From Oscillospiraceae bacterium (GTDB lineage: Bacteria; Bacillota; Clostridia; Oscillospirales; Oscillospiraceae): a stretch of 5,556 nucleotides of DNA. The translations under genes and the position numbers were made by a program. The stretch is taken from NCBI GenBank assembly GCA_009785655.1, contig WQVW01000123.1, positions 1 through 5,556 on the forward strand, in the 5' to 3' direction. Positions within the stretch are counted from its first letter, which is position 1; every line of letters begins with the position of its first letter. Below the pieces are notes generated by a model. That model ran no database searches. It was not told the origin of the DNA and saw only the letters and a program-made list of their open reading frames with translations. Positions 1-4,787 of this stretch are shown piece after piece.

Positions 1-28
1 CCGGCACATACTTTTTCTTTTCTGCCAA
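1..28 (-). CDS. N-terminal fragment of an unidentified gene, TTG start
   Basis: Only the first nine codons lie in the window. Read on the minus strand from a TTG at 28-26 they give M-A-E-K-K-K-Y-V-P and remain open at the window edge. The start rests on a near-perfect Shine-Dalgarno, GGGAGGA at 42-36, seven bases upstream; no ATG or GTG competes at that spacing. The start lies 47 bp beyond the stop of the preceding membrane-protein gene on the same strand, so cotranscription is plausible. The lysine-rich, hydrophilic beginning shows no signal peptide. Nine residues are too few to name a family, so the function is unknown. Seen: RBS, start and open frame. Inferred: that it is a real gene. Confidence 0.6.
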
Positions 29-35
29 TTTCTTG

Positions 36-42
36 TCCTCCC
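36..42 (-). promoter_or_regulatory. Strong ribosome binding site fixing a TTG start
   Basis: The minus strand reads GGGAGGA, followed by a 7-base spacer (CAAGAAA) and then TTG. The match to the 16S anti-Shine-Dalgarno is the best in the window. It is the main reason for calling the truncated gene at the left edge. Confidence 0.7.
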
Positions 43-75
43 GTGATTATTTTATCTAGCTGTTGAAAATGCTTA

Positions 76-564
76 TTAACTGTGCGGTGGCAATAGTTGC
101 TTTGTTATTTTTTCAACGCACATCTCTGGGCTGTGTACAATTAATCTATACCGCCCATTGGTAGAACGAATGGATATCCCCCACCTTCGTTGCTTCACAG
201 ACTTAATATCATCATACCTAAGTTCAAATTTATGCAGTCTTGGCCAGAAGTCCCAAACCTTAAATCCATACCCCTCAATACCGTTCTGATAGACATATAT
301 CTCGTTCTTGTTTATGACCTTCCCTGTTGTCCAAGCGATGAGTATTATTAGTATGGCAAAAATCAACAGGTCTGCAAAAAACGGAAAGGTGGGCACTTCA
401 TCCCATAGCCAATAGAATCGAGTTCGGATTCGCCAATAGTCCCAGCGGCGGTAGAAATTAAGGCCGTAGCTTATCAGAAGAAAAATTGCTGCAACCCATT
501 GCCGCTTTATTAAAGTATGATTTCTGCCGAACTCTGTGAACAGCAGTTTTCCGGCGTCGCTCAT
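76..564 (-). CDS. Small membrane protein, probable bacterial PH-like domain, function unknown
   Basis: The protein has 162 residues from the ATG at 564-562, starting M-S-D-A-G-K-L-L. This start is preferred over an in-frame GTG at 600 because AGGCGG lies six bases upstream of the ATG, while the GTG falls inside the upstream structured element. Two hydrophobic segments are visible, at about residues 23-38 and 63-80. The loop between them (38-63) is very rich in Trp, Tyr, Phe and Arg, with four Trp and five Arg. After the second segment comes a soluble part of about 75 residues with alternating beta-like stretches (IYVYQNGIEGYG at 89-100, then LRYDDIKSV, then GISIRSTNGRYRLIV). This pattern fits the bacterial PH-like (bPH/YcxB-type) domains found behind paired membrane segments; the assignment is by pattern only. 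The gene ends in tandem TAA stops. It is on the same strand as prmC but separated by the structured element, so it may have its own expression unit. Confidence 0.75.
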   Translation of the reverse strand: MSDAGKLLFTEFGRNHTLIKRQWVAAIFLLISYGLNFYRRWDYWRIRTRFYWLWDEVPTFPFFADLLIFAILIILIAWTTGKVINKNEIYVYQNGIEGYGFKVWDFWPRLHKFELRYDDIKSVKQRRWGISIRSTNGRYRLIVHSPEMCVEKITKQLLPPHS

Positions 565-566
565 AA

Positions 567-576
567 TCCACCGCCT
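567..576 (-). promoter_or_regulatory. Ribosome binding site deciding the start at 564
   Basis: The minus strand reads AGGCGGTGGA followed by TT and ATG. AGGCGG (576-571) has one mismatch to AGGAGG at a 6-base spacing, and GGTGG (572-568) is an alternative at 3 bases. Either favours the ATG at 564 over the upstream GTG at 600. Confidence 0.5.
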
Positions 577-592
577 AATATAATTTCCTGTA

Positions 593-618
593 CAAAACAC
601 CCGCCGCCTGCGGGCGGC
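593..618 (-). terminator. Possible weak intrinsic terminator after prmC
   Basis: On the minus strand a GC-only hairpin (GCCGCC, loop CGCA, GGCGGC, 618-603) is followed by GGGUGUUUUG. The U-run is short and offset by several bases, so this is not a textbook terminator. The same U-rich bases can instead pair with 704-694 in the closing stem of the larger element. Termination, if it occurs, might therefore depend on which fold forms. Confidence 0.25.
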
Positions 619-678
619 ACCCTCTTTACTAAAGAGGGCAGGGTTCGCGTTTTCTCAGCCCTCTTTAGTAAAGAGGGT
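619..678. repeat. Pair of inverted 19-bp palindromes
   Basis: CCCTCTTTACTAAAGAGGG (620-638) and its exact reverse complement CCCTCTTTAGTAAAGAGGG (659-677) are separated by 20 bp. Each copy is itself a palindrome except for its central base, so two folds compete: two short hairpins (8-bp stems, 3-base loops), or one long arm of 21 pairs spanning 619-639 and 658-678. It forms the central arm of the larger element at 592-704. Confidence 0.9.
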
Positions 679-706
679 GGCTCCGCTCCAGCCGGGCATT
701 TTGTTC

Positions 707-1561
707 TTACCCCAATCTCCCGACCACAACACGGTCAATCTCAAGCGTATCTTTTAACGTTCTCACGTCAACAAACTCATTCTCCTCCATGATCTCGCGT
801 AAAGACTCCGCCTGATTCACACCGCACTCAAACGCGAGATATCCGCCGTCTGCGAGTCTGGATTTCCATTTTGACGCGATGACGCGGTAAAAGGCCAATC
901 CATCATGACCGCCGTCCAGGGCGTAAGCGGGTTCATAATCCCGGACAGAGTTGTCCAGACTCTCAATATCCCCGGTTGGGATATACGGCGGATTGGATAC
1001 AATCACGTCGAATCTGCCCAGCAGCTCCGGCGGTTCTTGTAACGCGTCCGCCTCAATGGCTGTGACATTGCGAGTCAAGCGATTTTTCAATATATTCGCG
1101 CGGGAGATTTTCAATGCTTCGTGCGAGTTGTCCGCCAGCAGCACCCGGCAATTCGGGACATTCGCGGCAACGGTAAGCCCTATACACCCGCTGCCCGCGC
1201 AGAGATCCAATATCCTGCTTCGTTTGTTCTTGGCGATCGCTATCACCGCATCCGCCAAAAGCTCCGTATCCACACGCGGTATCAGTACCGACTTGTTAAC
1301 GATAATCGGCAGACCATAGAACTCCCACTCACCGACGATATATGCGACAGGCTCTCCGCCCAGCCTTCGGGCAACCATGTCTTCCACTGCACGCAATACC
1401 ATGGTGTCAGTCACGAAAAGACCTCTCAATTTCATCAACTCTTCACGGGATTTGCCCGTCGCGCATTCGACAATCAGCCTTGCTTCAAGGTCGTGCGCCG
1501 CTATCTCCCCGGCACGCAGCCGCCGGCGTGTCTCTAAATAAATGTCATTATATGTGTTCAT
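707..1561 (-). CDS. prmC: Peptide chain release factor N5-glutamine methyltransferase PrmC/HemK
   Basis: PrmC is a cytoplasmic enzyme that transfers a methyl group from S-adenosylmethionine to the glutamine of the GGQ motif in release factors RF1 and RF2. The start is set at the ATG at 1561, giving 284 residues beginning M-N-T-Y-N-D-I-Y-L-E, the usual PrmC N-terminus and length. A TTG 16 codons upstream would overlap yqhQ and adds nothing family-like. An N-terminal helical release-factor-binding domain covers about 1-75. GEWEFYGLPI (77-86) and IPRVDTE (94-100) follow. The SAM-binding motif ILDLCAGSGCIGL is at 117-129, the catalytic NPPY at 190-193, and the C-terminal YALDGGHDGLAFYR at 213-226. 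The gene appears intact. It starts 10 bp after yqhQ stops, with only a weak Shine-Dalgarno (GGTAAG), so translational coupling is likely. Unusually, prfA does not follow directly. Confidence 0.95.
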   Translation of the reverse strand: MNTYNDIYLETRRRLRAGEIAAHDLEARLIVECATGKSREELMKLRGLFVTDTMVLRAVEDMVARRLGGEPVAYIVGEWEFYGLPIIVNKSVLIPRVDTELLADAVIAIAKNKRSRILDLCAGSGCIGLTVAANVPNCRVLLADNSHEALKISRANILKNRLTRNVTAIEADALQEPPELLGRFDVIVSNPPYIPTGDIESLDNSVRDYEPAYALDGGHDGLAFYRVIASKWKSRLADGGYLAFECGVNQAESLREIMEENEFVDVRTLKDTLEIDRVVVGRLG

Positions 1562-1571
1562 GGTTAGACAC

Positions 1572-2522
1572 TTACCATTCTGCTTCACTATCATTTTCGG
1601 GTATGACAAGCTTTATCGCCTCAATCGCCACTTCAATCATCTCGTCATCCGGCTCTTTGGTCGTCAGGCGCTGCAATGCCTTCCCAGGGGCGGAAATGAT
1701 CCTTGTCAAAAGATTATCGTGTCTGCCGGCCAGCTTAATTATCTCATAACTCAACGCAACAACAACCGGCAGCAGTAAAAGCCGCAACCCAATGCGAATC
1801 CACAGGTTTTCCCAGCTTGTAAACGAAAACACCAATATGCTCACCAGCATAACGATAAACAAAAAGCTTGTCCCGCAACGCGGATGCAGTTTGCTCTGTT
1901 TCCGGACATTTTCCACGGTCAGCGGCAACCCTTGTTCATAACAGTATATCGCCTTATGTTCCGCCCCATGATATGCCCACACCCGTTTTATTTCGTTAAG
2001 CTTTGTGGCTAGCCACATATATAGCAAAAATATGACAATACGCAACGCGCCCTCAATTAGATTCATCAGGATTGTGGACTCAACAAATCTGGAAACAAAT
2101 CCCGCCAAAAATGTTGGAAGCAGCATGAAAAGCCCAACGGAAAACGCCACGCCAACGATAACAGAGAAAGTCACTATCACTTTTTCAAGTGCCGCACTGC
2201 CAAAGCGTTTTTCAACCCAACGCTCAAACTTCGATGGTTCCTCTTCTGTCTCTTCCGGCATTTGTTCCGCCGAAAACATCAACGCGCGCGTACCTGTGAT
2301 CATTGAACTGATGAAATTAACGGCACCGCGTATAAATACAAATCCGACGATCGGATATTTATCCTTCAACAGCTTGTTATCCTCGACTTTGGTAACAAAC
2401 CCTTCTTTTGTATTTATCACTATTGCTTGCTTCTTAGGTCCGCGCATCATAATGCCTTCAATCAGTGCCTGTCCGCCGATTGAAGTGCGAAACTGTTCTT
2501 TATTTTCAGAATTTTCAGCCAT
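1572..2522 (-). CDS. yqhQ: DUF1385 family membrane protein (YqhQ-like)
   Basis: This 316-residue integral membrane protein belongs to the DUF1385 family, named YqhQ in Bacillus subtilis; its biochemical role is not established. Family hallmarks are IGGQALIEGIMMRGP (15-29), YHGAEHKAI (184-192), HPRCGTSF (213-220), LSYEIIKLAGR (257-267) and QRLTTKEPDDEMIEVAI (284-300). Hydrophobic segments lie at about 58-78 (possibly amphipathic or re-entrant), 115-142, 157-173, 219-236 and 244-262. An acidic linker (PEETEEEPS, 89-97) separates the first from the second. The conserved His, Glu and Cys residues suggest a metal site or catalysis, but that is inference. The start ATG is 4 bp after the kinase stop. 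Its Shine-Dalgarno (GAAAGG) overlaps the last codons of the kinase gene, so coupled translation is likely. The prmC gene follows after 10 bp, a neighbourhood common in Clostridia. Confidence 0.93.
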   Translation of the reverse strand: MAENSENKEQFRTSIGGQALIEGIMMRGPKKQAIVINTKEGFVTKVEDNKLLKDKYPIVGFVFIRGAVNFISSMITGTRALMFSAEQMPEETEEEPSKFERWVEKRFGSAALEKVIVTFSVIVGVAFSVGLFMLLPTFLAGFVSRFVESTILMNLIEGALRIVIFLLYMWLATKLNEIKRVWAYHGAEHKAIYCYEQGLPLTVENVRKQSKLHPRCGTSFLFIVMLVSILVFSFTSWENLWIRIGLRLLLLPVVVALSYEIIKLAGRHDNLLTRIISAPGKALQRLTTKEPDDEMIEVAIEAIKLVIPENDSEAEW

Positions 2523-2526
2523 TTTG

Positions 2527-3975
2527 CTACCTTTCTATTTCGCCTATCGCACTGCTTTGCGGCAGATAGATGGTCACTAAAAATCCGCCGCCTTCGGCAT
2601 TTTCAAGTTCCATGCTGCCGCCGTGGTATTTTATTATCTCATCACAAACCGCAAGTCCGATGCCGCTGCCGCGATCCTTCGAGTTGCTGCCTTTGTAGAA
2701 CTTCATCTTGACATTGTCAATCTCATCCTCCGGCACACCGGAGCCGAAATCACGTATGTTGATCCTGACATATTCTCCCGCCATTTCTATCGAAACCTCA
2801 ATCCGCTTGCCCTCACGCCCGTATTTAGCGGCATTGTCAAATAGATTGAGAAACACCTGCTTCAGCCTGTTCGGGTCACCCGGTATCATTGGGGATTCAT
2901 ACAGAAGGGATTCATAGCCAAACTCAAGCTCATCTTGGTGCAAAAGCTCTCTATATGTGAAAATGGCGTCTTCCAGCTCCGCGGCGATATCTATTGTTTC
3001 GATATTCAGCGTAAAACGTCCGTCCTCCATTCTGGTGAACTCTAAAAGTTCCTCAACCATCTTGGTCAGCCGCCTAGCCTCTTTAAGAATGATTGCGATG
3101 CCTCGCTTTGTTTCATCTTCCAGCTGATCGTTGTACATCAGCGTTTCTCCCCAGCCTGTGATTGCCGTCAACGGCGTTCTGAGTTCATGGGAGATGGATG
3201 ACAGGAATTCCGTTTGTATCTTTTCCGTCTGCGCGATTTTAAGTGACATCTCGTTTATCGACTCAACCATCTCGCCGACTTCATCCCTATAGTCGTTGTT
3301 GATTTGAACGCCATAACTGCCTTCCGCAATGCGTTTTGACATCTTGGTGATCTCACTGACCGGTGTAATAACCGAGCGGATGAACACTACATTTTGGAAG
3401 ATGACAAACAACATCACAAGTGCCCCAACGCCGATGACGGCAATAATATTCATGAACACTTGCCTGTCAACCTGCCTCAAGCTGGTTACATAGCGCATGA
3501 CACCGATCACATGCTCCCCAGAAAACAGAATCGGCGCGGATACCGCCATAATACGTTCTCCAGTCGCCTGGTTGCGCCCAACCCATGTCGATATTTGCCG
3601 TGACTCAATAGCTGACCACACATCCGGTGTATTAGGGGCAGTGTCTGACACGATGGCGAACGTGGAAATCATTATACTTCCATCCGGATTTAAAAATTGA
3701 AGCTCCAGCCTGTCCCGCTCTTGAAACGTCTCGGCAAATCTGAACGCGCTGTTGTAATAGTCTGCATATGAACGCACACCGTGTGTAGCAAAGAAATCCG
3801 TCGCCGTCCGCGCTTTTGACTCCAGTCCTGTTCTGACGGTTGCATAGTAATAATTATAAATAATGACGGAAAACAGGCAAATCACCACAACAAGTGCCGC
3901 CAACACCAAAAGCACCGTGCCTTTCAGCCAGCGATGCCGCAGCCCTTTTGTAAAATACGTGAATGTGCCGCTCAT
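2527..3975 (-). CDS. Membrane sensor histidine kinase with extracytoplasmic sensing domain
   Basis: This 482-residue sensor kinase would autophosphorylate on His and pass the phosphate to the regulator encoded just upstream. In order: a basic N-terminus; membrane segment 1 at about 19-40; an extracytoplasmic domain of about 130 residues (43-171) with a PAS/Cache-like pattern (FLNPDGSIMIST at 94-105, then TGERIMAVSAPI at 138-149 and VIGVMRYVTSL at 156-166); membrane segment 2 at about 174-198; HAMP at about 199-251; the H box SHELRTPLT with phosphoacceptor His263; the N box FLNLFDNAAKYG (375-386, Asn377/Asn381); the G1 box DFGSGVP (409-415); and the G2 box RGSGIGLAV (435-443). All catalytic motifs are present. 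The start is supported by GGAGG four bases upstream of the ATG. It lies 55 bp after the regulator and 4 bp before yqhQ. The signal sensed cannot be deduced; a Cache-like fold would suggest a small ligand or envelope state. Confidence 0.95.
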   Translation of the reverse strand: MSGTFTYFTKGLRHRWLKGTVLLVLAALVVVICLFSVIIYNYYYATVRTGLESKARTATDFFATHGVRSYADYYNSAFRFAETFQERDRLELQFLNPDGSIMISTFAIVSDTAPNTPDVWSAIESRQISTWVGRNQATGERIMAVSAPILFSGEHVIGVMRYVTSLRQVDRQVFMNIIAVIGVGALVMLFVIFQNVVFIRSVITPVSEITKMSKRIAEGSYGVQINNDYRDEVGEMVESINEMSLKIAQTEKIQTEFLSSISHELRTPLTAITGWGETLMYNDQLEDETKRGIAIILKEARRLTKMVEELLEFTRMEDGRFTLNIETIDIAAELEDAIFTYRELLHQDELEFGYESLLYESPMIPGDPNRLKQVFLNLFDNAAKYGREGKRIEVSIEMAGEYVRINIRDFGSGVPEDEIDNVKMKFYKGSNSKDRGSGIGLAVCDEIIKYHGGSMELENAEGGGFLVTIYLPQSSAIGEIER

Positions 3976-3979
3976 GTTT

Positions 3980-3984
3980 CCTCC
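3980..3984 (-). promoter_or_regulatory. Ribosome binding site of the histidine kinase gene
   Basis: The minus strand reads GCGGAGGAAACATG: a perfect GGAGG with a slightly short 4-base spacer before the ATG at 3975. It fixes the kinase start. Confidence 0.6.
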
Positions 3985-4009
3985 GCGATGTTAGGTGTCT
4001 TATATTTTG

Positions 4010-4028
4010 AAAAGCGCAGCGCACTTTC
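4010..4028 (-). other. Small stem-loop between regulator and kinase genes
   Basis: Just past the regulator stop, the minus-strand RNA GAAAGUGC / GCU loop / GCGCUUUU pairs over eight positions, 4028-4021 with 4017-4010, including G.U pairs at 4028/4010 and 4023/4015. It is followed by CAAAAUA rather than a U-run, so it is not an intrinsic terminator. It could affect mRNA processing or the kinase-to-regulator expression ratio, or be chance. Confidence 0.3.
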
Positions 4029-4030
4029 CG

Positions 4031-4717
4031 CTAAAGTCCCCATTTGTAGCCGTATCCCCAGACAGTTGTAATGTACGTTGGATTTGTCGGGTCGTCTTCT
4101 ATCTTGATTCTCAGCCGTCTGATATTGACGTCGGCTATTTTCAATTCCCCGAAATAGTCACGACCCCAGACTGTATTGAGTATATCTTCACGCGACAGTG
4201 CCTTGCCCGGATTATCCATGAACATCTTCATAATCGAATATTCCACCTGGGTGAGCTTTATCCGTGCACCATTTTTCTCAAGTGTCCTGTTTCTTGTATT
4301 CAGCCTGAACGGCCCCTGCACAATCTCACCCGATTCAGACGCACCGCCCATGCCCGTCCGGCGGAACAGCGCATCGATTCTCGCCGTCAGCTCCGCCGGG
4401 GAGAATGGTTTTGTGACATAATCGTCCGCGCCGGTCATCAGTCCCGTCACTTTATCCATCTCCTGCGTCCGCGCTGTCAGCATAATGATACCAATATGCG
4501 GATCAGCCGCGCGGATTTTACGGCAGACCTCAAACCCATCTGTATCCGGGAGCATGATGTCCAATATCGCCACTTTGATATCCGGGTGTATGCGCAGCTG
4601 CTCAAACGCCTCGGCACCGGTGCCGGCCTCTATCACCTCATATCCCGCGCGGTTTAAGTTGATAACCACAAAACTGCGTATACTTGTCTCATCCTCAAGC
4701 ACAAGAATTTTCTTCAT
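4031..4717 (-). CDS. OmpR/PhoB-family response regulator
   Basis: This 228-residue DNA-binding regulator is the expected partner of the kinase encoded 55 bp downstream. The receiver domain (about 1-120) carries the acidic pair Glu8/Asp9, the phosphoacceptor Asp53 in AILDIMLPDTDGFEV, Thr81 in IIMLTART, Tyr100 and Lys103 in YVTKPFSPAEL. After a short linker (MGGASESGE, about 123-131), a winged-helix effector domain (about 132-228) shows LTQVEYSIMKMFMDNPGKALSRE (two helices), the recognition-helix region VNIRRLRIKIEDDP, and the wing hairpin ending TTVWGYGYKW. Length and motif order are ordinary for the family and nothing is missing. The ATG at 4717 has GGTGA four bases upstream and AAGGG farther back, a modest site. 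Phosphorylation should promote dimer binding to direct repeats near target promoters. The targets are unknown; autoregulation of this operon is plausible but no operator was recognised. Confidence 0.96.
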   Translation of the reverse strand: MKKILVLEDETSIRSFVVINLNRAGYEVIEAGTGAEAFEQLRIHPDIKVAILDIMLPDTDGFEVCRKIRAADPHIGIIMLTARTQEMDKVTGLMTGADDYVTKPFSPAELTARIDALFRRTGMGGASESGEIVQGPFRLNTRNRTLEKNGARIKLTQVEYSIMKMFMDNPGKALSREDILNTVWGRDYFGELKIADVNIRRLRIKIEDDPTNPTYITTVWGYGYKWGL

Positions 4718-4787
4718 TTTATCACCAGCCCTTGCATTCTATAAATATCATATTTCACGGTTTCCCCTGATTCGCAGGCAAAACGAT

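Larger units (their letters stand above)
592..704 (-). repeat. 113-bp structured intergenic element with terminal inverted repeats (four-way-junction fold)
   Basis: In the minus-strand RNA the element folds as follows. A closing stem pairs 704-694 (ACAAAAUGCCC) with 602-592 (GGGUGUUUUGU), 11 pairs including two adjacent G.U pairs at 698/598 and 697/599. Hairpin A is 693-679 (stem GGCU/AGCC, 7-base loop). Arm B is 678-619, 21 continuous pairs around an 18-base loop. Hairpin C is 618-603 (stem GCCGCC/GGCGGC, loop CGCA). All 113 bases are assigned and no base is unpaired at the junction. The element begins two bases after the prmC stop codon and ends 27 bases before the next start codon. The terminal inverted repeats and internal palindromes resemble MITE or REP-type elements; a structured RNA is the alternative. 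No clear target-site duplication is visible. The pairing is read directly; mobility and function are inference. Confidence 0.7.

Noticed and set aside
565..600. GTG start at 600 for the PH-like membrane protein
   Set aside because: It lies inside the structured element without a Shine-Dalgarno. The ATG at 564 has AGGCGG at 6 bases.
592..704. tRNA or tmRNA-like gene, because of the cloverleaf outline
   Set aside because: The central arm has 21 pairs. There is no T-loop or D-loop consensus, no recognisable anticodon arm and no 3' CCA-type acceptor end. Only the outline resembles a tRNA.
592..704. Target-site duplication flanking the element
   Set aside because: The bases just outside 592 and 704 show no convincing direct repeat, so transposition cannot be claimed from this copy alone.
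517..792. Plus-strand open frame across the structured element
   Set aside because: It runs through palindromes and into the antisense of two genes. Its repeated F-T-K-E-G / F-S-K-E-G segments merely translate the inverted repeat.
1562..1609. Upstream TTG start (and an internal ATG at 1594) for prmC
   Set aside because: These would add residues that overlap the end of yqhQ and do not resemble PrmC. The ATG at 1561 gives the standard N-terminus and length.
2005..2580. Plus-strand open frame (191 codons) opposite yqhQ
   Set aside because: It is antisense to a well-conserved DUF1385 gene, with low-complexity Ser/Thr/Asn/Ile composition and no recognisable motif.
3995..4657. Long plus-strand open frame (220 codons) opposite the response regulator
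   Set aside because: It is fully antisense to a clear OmpR-type gene. Its translation is rich in Cys/His/Arg without any domain, and no ribosome binding site was recognised. It is a shadow of the coding frame.
4718..4787. Promoter in the 70-bp gap upstream of the response regulator
   Set aside because: The minus strand has AT-rich -10-like words (TATGAT, TATAGA), but no acceptable -35 at 16-18 bp from either, so a sigma-A promoter could not be supported. No riboswitch or terminator hairpin was recognised either.
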